A DNA stretch of 25,011 nt from CALBGR01 sp964499935 (GCA_964499935.1 CAZCMS010000007.1:1-25011), one strand, 5' to 3'; positions 1-6,361 are shown, counted from the stretch's first letter. Translations and numbers: made by a program. Notes: generated by a model not told the origin, from the sequence alone.

Positions 1-2
1 AT

Positions 3-395
3 ATCGAACTCAAATATGTCGGGTTCTGTGCCGTGTTTGTTCAGATGGAACTCGGTCTGTATATCTTCGAGGATATGACCGCTACCAAGGAAGCCTACAA
101 TAAAGCAGAAGATGAACGCATCAACTTTGTCCTTTCAGTTGAAGGTGGCGATCGTTTGTGGGCGGCCATGACTGATTGGATGTATGCTGCGCCGCATGAT
201 ATGAGCGGAAGCATGACTCCAGTCGAGGATGTGCCGATGTCTAAGACCAACCCAGCAGATCTGGTTGGTATGCCCACGCTAGGCGACCTGCTTGCACAAG
301 CATTGGCAAACCTTCGCAAAAAAGAGTTCTTGAATCAGAATCAAATCGATGCTATCGAAGCACAAGGCGGTTTTGATGAGGAAGATGATGCCTGA
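3..395 (+). CDS. Hypothetical protein, 5' end cut by window edge
   Basis: The frame is open from the left edge, so the gene starts upstream of the window; an internal GTG at 33 is unlikely to be the true start. The visible part is acidic, with an aromatic-rich middle (around DWMYAAPHDM) and a C-terminal helix-forming stretch ending in EEDDA. The next gene starts inside its last codons, which suggests translational coupling. I do not recognise a family. Confidence 0.7.
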   Translation: MELKYVGFCAVFVQMELGLYIFEDMTATKEAYNKAEDERINFVLSVEGGDRLWAAMTDWMYAAPHDMSGSMTPVEDVPMSKTNPADLVGMPTLGDLLAQALANLRKKEFLNQNQIDAIEAQGGFDEEDDA

Positions 396-705
396 TTGTT
401 GTGAAGAGAAGGCAGTTGCTCGCCAAAATGGAATGTTCGAAGGACCAGTTGGTGACGATTGGTATCCTTGCAAATGTAAAGGAAGAGTCATGGTAAATGT
501 TTCGACTACCCGCACGTTCAGCCTCACGCAGGAAGACGTCCTTAATATTGTCGCAGACTATTTGAATACTAACCAAGGTATCAATGTAACAGCCAGTGAA
601 CTGAAGATATCAATTACCGACTCCAGTCGTGGTGGATATTATGAAGACACTTATATTCCTGCCCACATCAAAAGCATTTCAGTCACAGTTGGTGGTGATA
701 AGTAA
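388..705 (+). CDS. Hypothetical protein with cysteine cluster, 105 aa
   Basis: The start at 388 is chosen because GAGG at 378-381 lies six bases upstream; ATG at 385 would sit too close to it. The gene overlaps the end of the preceding one by 8 bases. The N-terminus carries a CC pair (residues 4-5) and a C-x-C near residue 30, which could bind a metal. The C-terminal half (TFSLTQEDVLNIVADYL, then alternating strands) looks like a small alpha/beta fold. No family recognised. The next promoter begins 12 bases after its stop. Confidence 0.7.
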   Translation: MPDCCEEKAVARQNGMFEGPVGDDWYPCKCKGRVMVNVSTTRTFSLTQEDVLNIVADYLNTNQGINVTASELKISITDSSRGGYYEDTYIPAHIKSISVTVGGDK

Positions 706-717
706 TACGCTTTATTG

Positions 718-746
718 TTGACATTATCCAACTAGCCAGCTATAGA
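718..746 (+). promoter_or_regulatory. sigma70-like promoter
   Basis: TTGACA (718-723), 17-bp spacer, TATAGA (741-746). It lies between two genes and faces the three-gene group starting at 781. Confidence 0.7.
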
Positions 747-780
747 TGTGTGGCGTAGATGGCATTGAAGGGAAATATTA

Positions 781-894
781 ATGTTCGTGATTAGTCCCAA
801 GCGTGAAGTGCGCTTTACTATTCCAATCCCTGCATATGATGCAAATGGGCTGGTGATGCTTATTGCAGCCATCCAGTATTGGTTTGGCATCTAA
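781..894 (+). CDS. Small hypothetical protein, 37 aa
   Basis: Short open frame after a clear leader: AAGGGAAATATTA precedes the ATG and gives a ribosome binding site about seven bases upstream. The product begins MFVISPKREVRFTIPIPAYD and ends in a short hydrophobic stretch (LVMLIAAIQYWFGI). It is the first gene behind the promoter at 718-746; the next gene begins 1 base after its stop. The leader shares the 13-mer GGAAATATTAATG with the gene at 7377. Function unknown. Confidence 0.6.
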   Translation: MFVISPKREVRFTIPIPAYDANGLVMLIAAIQYWFGI

Positions 895-895
895 C

Positions 896-994
896 ATGCT
901 GGCATTCCTTCAAATCATCGCTGCAATCTACCTAATTGCAAATGGATTTGTAATTTGTGGGGCAATCGCAATCCTTTATGTAATGTTTGGATAA
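896..994 (+). CDS. Single-span membrane micropeptide, 32 aa
   Basis: The frame starts one base after the upstream stop, so it is probably coupled to it. Almost the whole product is hydrophobic (MLAFLQIIAAIYLIANGFVI onward) and can form one membrane helix. There are no charged catalytic residues. The next gene starts 3 bases after its stop. The small size makes the call tentative, but the tight spacing on both sides supports a real gene. Confidence 0.5.
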   Translation: MLAFLQIIAAIYLIANGFVICGAIAILYVMFG

Positions 995-997
995 TAT

Positions 998-1192
998 ATG
1001 AAATATTGGCTTATTATTTTCTTCTTTTCGCCACAAGGCGATTATCTTGACAAGAAGGAAATTGCAACCCTTAGCAAGGAAGAATGTATCTTCTGGGGCA
1101 AGAAGGTCGTTGGCCCAACTGTCAAGACCGCTTGTGTGTCGGATGATCATTTCCAAGGCATCAAAAAAGATCCTGACGTCGAATATGATTGA
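998..1192 (+). CDS. Small hypothetical protein, 64 aa
   Basis: Third gene of the 781-1192 group. A short hydrophobic N-terminus (MKYWLIIFFFSP) could be a membrane anchor or a weak signal sequence. The polar remainder has two cysteines (EECIFW and TACVSDD) and an acidic end (DPDVEYD). No family recognised. The promoter of the next gene follows within 10 bases of its stop. Confidence 0.55.
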   Translation: MKYWLIIFFFSPQGDYLDKKEIATLSKEECIFWGKKVVGPTVKTACVSDDHFQGIKKDPDVEYD

Positions 1193-1201
1193 AAATAATT
1201 G

Positions 1202-1229
1202 TTGACTCCTGATCGTGGTTCTATATAAG
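1202..1229 (+). promoter_or_regulatory. sigma70-like promoter
   Basis: TTGACT (1202-1207), 16-bp spacer, TATAAG (1224-1229). The leader to the ATG at 1250 carries AGGAGG, so this transcript has a normal ribosome binding site. Confidence 0.75.
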
Positions 1230-1249
1230 AGCATGAACAGGAGGCAATT

Positions 1250-1927
1250 ATGCGTTACGGAAAACTTCCCGAAGATCTTGGTCTAGTTGATATCAATCCT
1301 ACCGAGATGTTGTTTCACATGTATATGCCAATCAGTTTGCCTGGCATGTCAGTTGCCATTATTCCTGACCATTTGTGGGCATTTCGTCCTCTAGTTAACA
1401 TAGCTCGTGAAAATGATCCGCAGCGGTTCAAAGACGAATATGTTTACCTAACTGCCAAGACCCTTTGGGTTAGTGGTAGCTATATTGGTAACCGTCCTGG
1501 TTGGCATAGCGATGGCTTTGGCACTGACGACCTCAACTATATTTGGGCTGATCGGGCTCCGACTGATTTTCTCCATGTTGTCAAGCATCAATATAATTGG
1601 ATGGACGGAAATGATTTCGGGGTTTATTTTGATGATTGCCAAGCAGATGCCTGCAATCGTTTTTATGAATTTTGTGACATTTTGGCTGGCAGGCTTGGCG
1701 ACCAGAGTGCTATCAAGCATTTTGAAGACAAGCATCTTCTGAAGCTGGATCCCAGTGTGATTCATCGCAGCCCTGTAGACTTTGAGGAAGGCATGCGTTC
1801 GTTTGCTAAGGTGTCTATCAGCAAGGATGTGTATAACTTGGAGGGCAATGCTTCTAACCCACTCCTTGAAACTGGTTGGGAAATGAAGAAGCGGACTGTT
1901 GAACGCAACCATCCACACAAGGATTGA
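1250..1927 (+). CDS. Probable 2OG-Fe(II) dioxygenase-like protein
   Basis: 225 aa, with a strong AGGAGG site upstream. The sequence shows the arrangement of a double-stranded beta-helix iron/2-oxoglutarate oxygenase: H86-x-D88 in GWHSDGFG, a distal histidine H172 in SVIHRSP, and an arginine R183 eleven residues later in MRSFAKVSIS. In this family the two histidines and the aspartate bind iron, and the arginine holds the 2-oxoglutarate carboxylate. Substrate cannot be inferred; phage members may modify nucleic acid, protein or small molecules. The assignment rests on motif spacing only. Its TGA stop lies inside the -35 of the next promoter. Confidence 0.55.
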   Translation: MRYGKLPEDLGLVDINPTEMLFHMYMPISLPGMSVAIIPDHLWAFRPLVNIARENDPQRFKDEYVYLTAKTLWVSGSYIGNRPGWHSDGFGTDDLNYIWADRAPTDFLHVVKHQYNWMDGNDFGVYFDDCQADACNRFYEFCDILAGRLGDQSAIKHFEDKHLLKLDPSVIHRSPVDFEEGMRSFAKVSISKDVYNLEGNASNPLLETGWEMKKRTVERNHPHKD

Positions 1928-1952
1928 CTTAAATATTGGCCTTGTATATAAG
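1924..1952 (+). promoter_or_regulatory. Promoter with -35 over a stop codon; start codon 6 nt after -10
   Basis: TTGACT (1924-1929) contains the TGA stop (1925-1927) of the upstream gene. After a 17-bp spacer comes TATAAG (1947-1952), and the ATG at 1959 follows six bases later, so transcription is expected to start at or next to the start codon. Confidence 0.7.
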
Positions 1953-1958
1953 GGCATC

Positions 1959-2390
1959 ATGAATATCAAATATGATCCTAATTATATTTCGTTTGACGAT
2001 CATCTGAATCTTCAAATATTCTTTTTCAAGGATGTTGAAGCTATTCGTGCTCCAAACGAATGTATTGCCAGACTCTATAAGAAGGGTTTGGTGGAGCCTA
2101 GTGGTTTATACCATTTCAAAATTAGCAACTTAGGTCGCTTTGCTCTACGCAATGTTCGAAAAAAAGAACGTGTAGTGATTGATGACAGCTTTCGTTTGCC
2201 ACACATGGTTGGTAAAAAAGGCAAAGTCCTACGGTTTGTTCACGCCAATGTCGATTCAGACGGGCATGACGAATTTGGATATCAAATCCGATTCCATAAA
2301 CCTTTTTGCTATGCTGTGGTGAAGCTTGACGATTTTCCTCATGCTGAGTGGTGTTTTTATAAAGCGACAGATTTAAGGTCACCGCGGTAA
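1959..2390 (+). CDS. Hypothetical protein, possible winged-helix segment, 143 aa
   Basis: The start at 1959 is chosen over an upstream ATG because the promoter at 1924-1952 would lie downstream of the earlier start. Residues 30-55 (ECIARLYKKGLVEPSGLYHFKISNLGRFAL) resemble the recognition helix and wing of a winged-helix domain. The C-terminal half (GKKGKVLRF, then short strands to HAEWCFYKATDL) looks like a small beta-barrel. Both are weak similarities seen by eye. The mRNA is predicted to be leaderless, although AAGGG within the -10 region could act as a ribosome site if transcription starts further upstream. Confidence 0.6.
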   Translation: MNIKYDPNYISFDDHLNLQIFFFKDVEAIRAPNECIARLYKKGLVEPSGLYHFKISNLGRFALRNVRKKERVVIDDSFRLPHMVGKKGKVLRFVHANVDSDGHDEFGYQIRFHKPFCYAVVKLDDFPHAEWCFYKATDLRSPR

Positions 2391-2398
2391 GATTTTAG

Positions 2399-2426
2399 TT
2401 GACATTCCTGGAAAAGAATGTATAAT
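2399..2426 (+). promoter_or_regulatory. Strong consensus sigma70 promoter of a structured RNA
   Basis: Perfect TTGACA (2399-2404), 16-bp spacer, perfect TATAAT (2421-2426). No coding frame follows; a chain of hairpins and a terminator does. Confidence 0.85.
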
Positions 2427-2432
2427 GATGAG

Positions 2433-2650
2433 ATACTAAGCAGGGTTGGTGCTTTCAATCCAACTGCCCTACTCGACTGCGGGCCAATGATGTCGTAGTT
2501 TAGTCAGGTTTCACCAAATCTGACAGTGATGGTACCATGCTACAATGGGCCACCGTTGCTGGTATAAAGCATAGGGTCGAAAGGCCTTGGGTTAGACGTA
2601 AAACCCAAAAGGGGAGACAGAGTAGTATGCTGTCTCCCCATTCTTATCTG
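2433..2650 (+). ncRNA. Putative structured non-coding RNA, about 210 nt
   Basis: The region from the expected start of the consensus promoter to a strong terminator has no convincing coding frame but many hairpins. GCAG/TTGG (2440-2449) pairs with CCAA/CTGC (2460-2467). CTA and CGAC (2469-2477) pair with GTCG and TAG (2492-2498). A 9-bp stem 2503-2511/2516-2524 has the 4-base loop CACC. GGTC-GAAA-GGCC (2575-2586) forms a GNRA tetraloop hairpin. TTGGGTT (2587-2593) pairs with AACCCAA (2602-2608). Between 2530 and 2572 two alternative pairings compete. It does not match tmRNA, RNase P, 6S or SRP RNA as I know them. A small open frame 2537-2719 runs through it but cuts across the terminator and is rejected. 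Confidence 0.65.
2611..2650 (+). terminator. Strong hairpin terminator of the ncRNA
   Basis: A 10-bp perfect stem GGGGAGACAG (2611-2620) / CTGTCTCCCC (2630-2639) with a 9-base loop, followed by a T-rich but interrupted tract. It separates the RNA from the promoter at 2654. Confidence 0.75.
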
Positions 2651-2653
2651 TTG

Positions 2654-2681
2654 TTGACTTTGATCAATAATATGCTATCAC
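2654..2681 (+). promoter_or_regulatory. Extended -10 promoter, start codon 6 nt after -10
   Basis: TTGACT (2654-2659), 16-bp spacer ending in TGC, TATCAC (2676-2681). The ATG at 2688 follows after six bases with no ribosome binding site, so a leaderless mRNA is predicted. Confidence 0.65.
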
Positions 2682-2687
2682 CACATT

Positions 2688-3029
2688 ATGACAACGCGCC
2701 CTACACATGTCTTAGCTAGTGATAATTATACACTTATGCAGGTGTATGATTGGCTAGTAGAGAGCCCGACGTTTTACAATCGCGTAGAAGATTGTGTGTT
2801 GATTGCGTTGGTAGCTGAGCACCCAAATGCACTGGAATGGATGCGTAAGCCTCCCAAAGCAGTAATGGAAGCTGCTGTTAGATATGACCCATGCAACATT
2901 GGACGTATCAGTAATCCTCCTAAAGACATTCAGTTAATTGCTGTGTCACTTGACCCAAGCATTATTGAAGATCGATTCATCAGAAATCCATGTGAAGAAG
3001 CTGTTGCATTGGCAGCACTTATTGGTTGA
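2688..3029 (+). CDS. NP-repeat (DUF4116-like) protein, 113 aa
   Basis: The product contains three to four copies of a roughly 22-residue helical repeat of the form A-V-x-x-x-P-x-x-I-x-x-I-x-N-P-x-x-x-x-Q (for example CNIGRISNPPKDIQLIAVSLD). It ends in PCEEAVALAALIG, the same kind of C-terminal cap seen in six minus-strand paralogs at 19035-23448. Such repeats resemble DUF4116-type proteins of large phages and some bacteria, for which no function is known. This is the only member on the plus strand. Its TGA stop lies within the -35 of the next promoter. Confidence 0.7.
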   Translation: MTTRPTHVLASDNYTLMQVYDWLVESPTFYNRVEDCVLIALVAEHPNALEWMRKPPKAVMEAAVRYDPCNIGRISNPPKDIQLIAVSLDPSIIEDRFIRNPCEEAVALAALIG

Positions 3030-3053
3030 CTATTATTGAGCTGATGCTAGAGC
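3026..3053 (+). promoter_or_regulatory. Extended -10 promoter overlapping a stop codon
   Basis: TTGACT (3026-3031) includes the TGA stop at 3027-3029. A 16-bp spacer ends in TGC, followed by TAGAGC (3048-3053). A leader with AAGGAG precedes the ATG at 3072. Confidence 0.6.
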
Positions 3054-3071
3054 ATTGGCAAGGAGTTTGTT

Positions 3072-3590
3072 ATGCTTGATTTTCAAACCGATGGTGACAA
3101 TATCACTTTCACCTACCCGACCAGCAAAAAAGCCGACGGCACATATCGTATGTCGACTGAAAAAGGTATCGGCGGAACATTGGAAACAATGGATGATGGA
3201 TCAAGCAAATCTAGCCATCTAAAAAATATTGAAAATATGGTAAGAGATTTCAATATTTACATGCCTGGTTGGGAGATGACCAAATTCTGTTATTTGAAAA
3301 CTCCCCGAGTAGTGGTTGCACTGGTTGAAAATGGTGAACATTTTGCCATTTATCGGTATAAAGCAACACTAGCCCCTGGGTCTGGTCAAACTAATTATTT
3401 GGTTCCAGCTATTGATAATACTCGAATTCCACATCGTGATTTCAGAGCACATTTTGTTGGGCTAATGATCAAAAATGGTATTAAGAATTTTAACCAATTC
3501 ACTATGCGAGCACGATATGAGATTATGGACCTCGTCAACGAGGGTGTAGAATTTGATATGGCTGTCGCTGCCCACCAACTTATGAGGTAA
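3072..3590 (+). CDS. Hypothetical protein, 172 aa
   Basis: Good ribosome site (AAGGAG) before the ATG. The N-terminus is beta-rich and polar (DFQTDGDNITFTYPTSKK), the middle has strands and an RVVVALVENGEHFAIYRY segment, and the C-terminus is helical (RARYEIMDLVNEGVEFDMAV). No signal peptide or membrane segment. I do not recognise a family. The next gene starts 5 bases after its stop and is probably co-transcribed. Confidence 0.75.
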   Translation: MLDFQTDGDNITFTYPTSKKADGTYRMSTEKGIGGTLETMDDGSSKSSHLKNIENMVRDFNIYMPGWEMTKFCYLKTPRVVVALVENGEHFAIYRYKATLAPGSGQTNYLVPAIDNTRIPHRDFRAHFVGLMIKNGIKNFNQFTMRARYEIMDLVNEGVEFDMAVAAHQLMR

Positions 3591-3595
3591 TTGAT

Positions 3596-3871
3596 ATGAA
3601 TGTCGATGATTTTATTTTTGGATTGACTCCAGACGATATTGGTGGCGAAGAGGTTGATGGCAAGTTTGTCAAATTCGAAGGCTTCACTGGTATGTGTTGG
3701 GAAGGGGCTGAAGAGGCTGGAAAGTCTGTTCAGGATCTAGAAGATGAAATTCTGGCCGAGTGGGATGCTGCTATGCAGGCAACTAGTTATCCAAATCGAA
3801 TTGATGCTGGTTGGACTAATGAGCCAATTCCTTACGAGGACACTGTCATCTATGCAATTTACGTGGCTTGA
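3596..3871 (+). CDS. Small acidic hypothetical protein, 91 aa
   Basis: Starts five bases after the previous stop behind AGGTAATTG. The product is strongly acidic and rich in glycine and aromatic residues (DDIGGEEVDGKFVKFEGFTG; VQDLEDEILAEWDAAM). The acidity would fit a DNA-mimic or an inhibitor of a basic protein, but that is only a guess from composition. Its TGA stop lies inside the -35 of the next promoter. Confidence 0.7.
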   Translation: MNVDDFIFGLTPDDIGGEEVDGKFVKFEGFTGMCWEGAEEAGKSVQDLEDEILAEWDAAMQATSYPNRIDAGWTNEPIPYEDTVIYAIYVA

Positions 3872-3895
3872 CAAACTGTCTGACTGTGTTATAAT
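3868..3895 (+). promoter_or_regulatory. Consensus promoter overlapping a stop codon; start codon 5 nt after -10
   Basis: TTGACA (3868-3873) contains the stop TGA (3869-3871). A 16-bp spacer leads to TATAAT (3890-3895), and the ATG at 3901 follows five bases later. Confidence 0.8.
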
Positions 3896-3900
3896 GAAGA

Positions 3901-4146
3901 ATGAGTAAGGAATTTTATGAAGAATGTGCCCTAATATTGGGCGTTGATTACAATGGTAGCCCGTTTCCATATTATAGACGCACCAGATGGAACAACCGTG
4001 TCCCAGGGCAGGGACGTTATAGCGGGTATGGCGTTATACGAGACTATGGTAGCGTGATACACTTATCGTTTCACAGCCCGCCGTGTAATAAACAATTCCA
4101 TTCCCACCAGGAATGTTTAGAGTTTTTGAAGGACCTTAAGGCTTAG
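3901..4146 (+). CDS. Small hypothetical protein, 81 aa
   Basis: Driven directly by a consensus promoter with almost no leader. The product is rich in tyrosine, glycine and arginine in the middle (PYYRRTRWNNRVPGQGRYSG) and has a C-terminal CNKQFHSHQECLEFLKDL segment in which two cysteines and two histidines are spaced so that a zinc site is possible. Its stop codon lies in the loop of a terminator. Function unknown. Confidence 0.65.
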   Translation: MSKEFYEECALILGVDYNGSPFPYYRRTRWNNRVPGQGRYSGYGVIRDYGSVIHLSFHSPPCNKQFHSHQECLEFLKDLKA

Positions 4147-4161
4147 CTTTAAGGCTTTTTT
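4134..4161 (+). terminator. Intrinsic terminator
   Basis: CCTTAA (4134-4139) pairs with TTAAGG (4149-4154), followed by C and six T. The TAG stop of the preceding gene (4144-4146) is in the loop. Confidence 0.65.
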
Positions 4162-4170
4162 AATGACTGT

Positions 4171-4199
4171 TTGACATATTAACTAATATGTTGTATATC
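4171..4199 (+). promoter_or_regulatory. Promoter with palindromic spacer
   Basis: TTGACA (4171-4176), 17-bp spacer, TATATC (4194-4199). The spacer holds a perfect 7-bp inverted repeat CATATTA-AC-TAATATG (4175-4190) that includes the ATTAACTA motif (4178-4185) shared with two minus-strand promoters; it may be an operator. Confidence 0.65.
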
Positions 4200-4222
4200 C
4201 AACCAAACTGAAAAGGATTGAT

Positions 4223-4300
4223 ATGTTTGTTGGTAAACTAATTGCAGGAATTATTATTTCATGTGGGATATACTTATTGCTAGTAAAGCTTCTACGTTGA
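4223..4300 (+). CDS. Single-span membrane micropeptide, 25 aa
   Basis: First gene after the promoter at 4171, with AAAAGGA eight bases before the ATG. The product is essentially one membrane helix (KLIAGIIISCGIYLLLVKLL). Its TGA overlaps the TTG at 4297 proposed as the next start. It opens a run of small membrane proteins that reaches 5661, interrupted only by the soluble protein at 4551. No function can be assigned. Confidence 0.5.
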   Translation: MFVGKLIAGIIISCGIYLLLVKLLR

Positions 4301-4563
4301 ATCAGTTCTATAAATTTCGCTCAATTGGTCTGTTAATAATTGTATTAAGTCTGATAGGACTGGCAGCAAACATTTATTCCTTTGCCGTAACTACTTCTAT
4401 TATAGAAATGATCATCAGATTATTGCTCGCGTCTACTAATTATATTGGATTATTTTTTGGTGTTGACTGGGTAGCTAGAACTAAGCTAATGTCCTTCAGA
4501 AGCCAATATGCTGAATTAATAATGACTATAAATGATATTAGGAACCGACGATGCGAAAAGTAA
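4297..4563 (+). CDS. Two-span membrane protein, 88 aa (TTG start proposed)
   Basis: The frame also has an ATG at 4261, but that lies inside the 4223-4300 gene. A TTG at 4297 overlapping the upstream TGA fits the coupled style of this region. Two membrane helices are visible: IGLLIIVLSLIGLAANIYSF and a second around IIEMIIRLLLASTNYIGLFF. The C-terminus is basic (RNRRCEK) and probably cytoplasmic. The next gene starts inside its last codons. No family recognised; the start is uncertain. Confidence 0.55.
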   Translation: MNQFYKFRSIGLLIIVLSLIGLAANIYSFAVTTSIIEMIIRLLLASTNYIGLFFGVDWVARTKLMSFRSQYAELIMTINDIRNRRCEK

Positions 4564-5084
4564 CATTCCCAAATAGCGGACTTATTTCGCCAGGTGAGCA
4601 TCAGTTTCACATTGAGCTCACAGTTGAGCAAGATATCTGGTGGATGGGAAATTTCATCGAAACAAAAACTGAAATATTCAACGAAATTCATTCACACAAA
4701 GTTCCAAATATTCCAGGTGAAAGTTGGACATTGTTTGACCGAACTTGGACAGTTGTTTCAAATGATGATGAATCATTCTGGGGTGAAGGTGGCAAGGATG
4801 GATTCTTGAAAAAAATCCATCAGAAGCATATCGATGATATTACAAAAATGGCTGAAGAATTTGGCTGGGATTTGGATGAAAACTTCAATCCTCTTCCTGG
4901 AGCAGTAGTATTCAGCAAGTCTGAGCTTGAGGCTCAGGGCAAGACATTGATGGCACATATTATGGCTGAGCTGAATATTTTCCCTAGTGTTGGACAAGCA
5001 CGTAAGAACGGTTGGGACAAACCACTTGAACTGGGCGACTTTACAGTCACTAAAAAGAAAATTAGATTCAAGGTCGTTGAATGA
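4551..5084 (+). CDS. Hypothetical soluble protein, 177 aa
   Basis: Overlaps the preceding gene by 13 bases. The product is soluble, acidic and tryptophan-rich (QDIWWMGNFIE; GESWTLFDRTWTVV; SFWGEGGKDG), followed by a helical middle (KKIHQKHIDDITKMAEEFGW) and a C-terminus with a segment like a small nucleic-acid-binding fold (SVGQARKNGWDKPLELGDFTVTKKKIRFKV). The last part may bind nucleic acid, but this is inferred from general pattern only. It sits between membrane-protein genes. Confidence 0.7.
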   Translation: MRKVTFPNSGLISPGEHQFHIELTVEQDIWWMGNFIETKTEIFNEIHSHKVPNIPGESWTLFDRTWTVVSNDDESFWGEGGKDGFLKKIHQKHIDDITKMAEEFGWDLDENFNPLPGAVVFSKSELEAQGKTLMAHIMAELNIFPSVGQARKNGWDKPLELGDFTVTKKKIRFKVVE

Positions 5085-5398
5085 CAATTCTTATTATAAT
5101 CGGATTAGTGTTATACTCACTGTTTGGTGGTATTTCAGCTGTAATGTTTTCAGCACAAATGTTTCTGACTTATAATAAAGTAGTGACTTGGCCAGAGCCA
5201 GCTGAATGGCTATTTTTAATTTACATATGGGTGTTAGTTTCACCCCTTTGGCCAATCATGTTTGGTATGCTGTTCTTGTTTGAACAAAGCGTAGTGAATC
5301 CACTAACAGACATGAAATCCGATTGTATGCTAATCGTTAATCATCTGTTCGGAAAACCGTTGACTATGTCTTCATATTGGAGGAAATACATCATATGA
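5081..5398 (+). CDS. Two-span membrane protein, 105 aa
   Basis: ATGA overlap with the upstream stop. The N-terminal helix is residues 3-28 (ILIIIGLVLYSLFGGISAVM onward) and the second is residues 42-67, around WLFLIYIWVLVSPLWPIMFG. The C-terminus is polar and basic. It overlaps the next gene by four bases. No family recognised; the arrangement with 4223, 4297 and 5395 suggests a set of inner-membrane accessory proteins made together. Confidence 0.65.
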   Translation: MTILIIIGLVLYSLFGGISAVMFSAQMFLTYNKVVTWPEPAEWLFLIYIWVLVSPLWPIMFGMLFLFEQSVVNPLTDMKSDCMLIVNHLFGKPLTMSSYWRKYII

Positions 5399-5661
5399 TT
5401 GAAATATCTTTCACTATGATGGTTTGCATAGCAATATACTTGTATGTAATGGGCATCATTATTTTATTAGTGTTTGGCGATTTACAATTCGAGAGCACAG
5501 TTATAGGATTACTATTTGATGCTATAGTTATATTATTGTATCCTATTACTATCCCGCTATTGTGGCTTTATGATTTAATTAGCACTAATTGTTCAGACTT
5601 TGTGCGATGGCTTAGATATATGAATGGCAAACTTATTTCAATGAACGATGTTGACGATTAA
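5395..5661 (+). CDS. Two-span membrane protein, 88 aa
   Basis: ATG at 5395 is chosen over a TTG at 5377 because GGAGG (5379-5383) would then be a normally spaced ribosome site and because it gives an ATGA overlap. Two hydrophobic helices: MVCIAIYLYVMGIIILLVFG, and a longer one around TVIGLLFDAIVILLYPITIP. The C-terminus is polar and acidic. Last of the membrane block. Confidence 0.65.
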   Translation: MIEISFTMMVCIAIYLYVMGIIILLVFGDLQFESTVIGLLFDAIVILLYPITIPLLWLYDLISTNCSDFVRWLRYMNGKLISMNDVDD

Positions 5662-5679
5662 GTTCGAATATTATATACC
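5651..5679 (+). promoter_or_regulatory. sigma70-like promoter
   Basis: TTGACG (5651-5656) within the end of the upstream gene, 17-bp spacer, TATACC (5674-5679). The leader carries GGAG before the ATG at 5703. Confidence 0.55.
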
Positions 5680-5702
5680 ATATGAAATTGATGGAGTAGA
5701 TT

Positions 5703-5891
5703 ATGGATCGCGTTAAGGTAACAAATACCAACAACGGCAAGGATGCTGATGCTGACGTGCTCCAGCGTTCTGACAAGCGGCTTCGTGTTGCACTGGTTGG
5801 GACGAATATTACTATCAACATGACACGTTCAGACACTCGCCGACCGTATGTTGGCAGTATGAATGGCTTGGAATTTACTAGCAATGGCTAG
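5703..5891 (+). CDS. Small hypothetical protein, 62 aa
   Basis: ATGGAGTAG leader with GGAG about eight bases before the ATG. The product is basic and polar (NGKDADADVLQRSDKRLRVA, then VGTNITINMTRSDTRRPYVG), predicted to be mostly beta-strand. It overlaps the following gene by eight bases. Codon use is richer in G and C than in the membrane genes just upstream. Function unknown. Confidence 0.65.
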   Translation: MDRVKVTNTNNGKDADADVLQRSDKRLRVALVGTNITINMTRSDTRRPYVGSMNGLEFTSNG

Positions 5892-6207
5892 GATTGGAAG
5901 AAATAAAGAACCAAAAATTCACCGTGATTCTTGGAAGCAAGAAGTTACCGTCGGCGATTGGGTAATGATAACTACATCACATGACACTACTACAATAGGC
6001 CAAATCGTCCGAACGTCAAATGCAGGAACTTGGTGGCTGAAAAGACTTCCTGGTCCTGGTCAAAAATATAGCGGGCGCGATGCACAATATCTGTTATCTG
6101 AACGAAAACAGACCATCAAAATTGAGGTTGATGAGACGGTGTTGGCGTCCTTAATAATTACGGAATCATTTTTAACTCCACCGAAAATTACCATTTCACT
6201 TTTTTAA
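5884..6207 (+). CDS. GDWV-type small beta-barrel protein, 107 aa
   Basis: ATG at 5884 overlaps the upstream stop by 8 bases; an in-frame ATG at 5863 is possible. Residues 24-60 (VTVGDWVMITT, then TTIGQIVRTSNAGTWWLKRL) match a segment of the minus-strand protein at 15285-15986 (RVGDWVIFQA, then GLGKLTRLSDAGNAWVV), including the downstream QTIKIEV/SLIKIHM strand. The pattern G-D-W/Y-V, then G-x-I/L, is typical of SH3-like or KOW-like barrels, so nucleic-acid or protein binding is plausible. Two more relatives are at 7377 and 16608. Confidence 0.65.
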   Translation: MARIGRNKEPKIHRDSWKQEVTVGDWVMITTSHDTTTIGQIVRTSNAGTWWLKRLPGPGQKYSGRDAQYLLSERKQTIKIEVDETVLASLIITESFLTPPKITISLF

Positions 6208-6219
6208 GAAAGATATAAT

Positions 6220-6354
6220 ATGAAAGTTTCCTTGTTTATTACCGCACTAGCGGCGACTATCGTTTCGCTTTCAGACAGCACGACAGCGCATTCTATGGGC
6301 TATTCTGTGCCATATAGTCTGTATATGACCGAAGATCAGCCAGTTAGCCCGTAA
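6220..6354 (+). CDS. Small exported peptide, 44 aa
   Basis: Too short for many gene finders, but it has a clear signal peptide: MKVSLF, a hydrophobic core ITALAATIVSLS, and a likely cleavage after TTA in DSTTAHS. The mature part is only about 20 residues (SMGYSVPYSLYMTEDQPVSP). A weak AAGAAAG site precedes the ATG. A phage-made periplasmic peptide is unusual; role unknown. Confidence 0.5.
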   Translation: MKVSLFITALAATIVSLSDSTTAHSMGYSVPYSLYMTEDQPVSP

Positions 6355-6361
6355 AAACCTA

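Noticed and set aside
1448..1969. Minus-strand open frame of 173 aa
   Set aside because: It is antisense to the oxygenase-like gene with its motifs and good ribosome site, and has no promoter of its own.
2537..2719. 60-aa open frame inside the structured RNA
   Set aside because: No ribosome site; it crosses a strong terminator and the promoter of the next gene, and its bases are occupied by paired stems.
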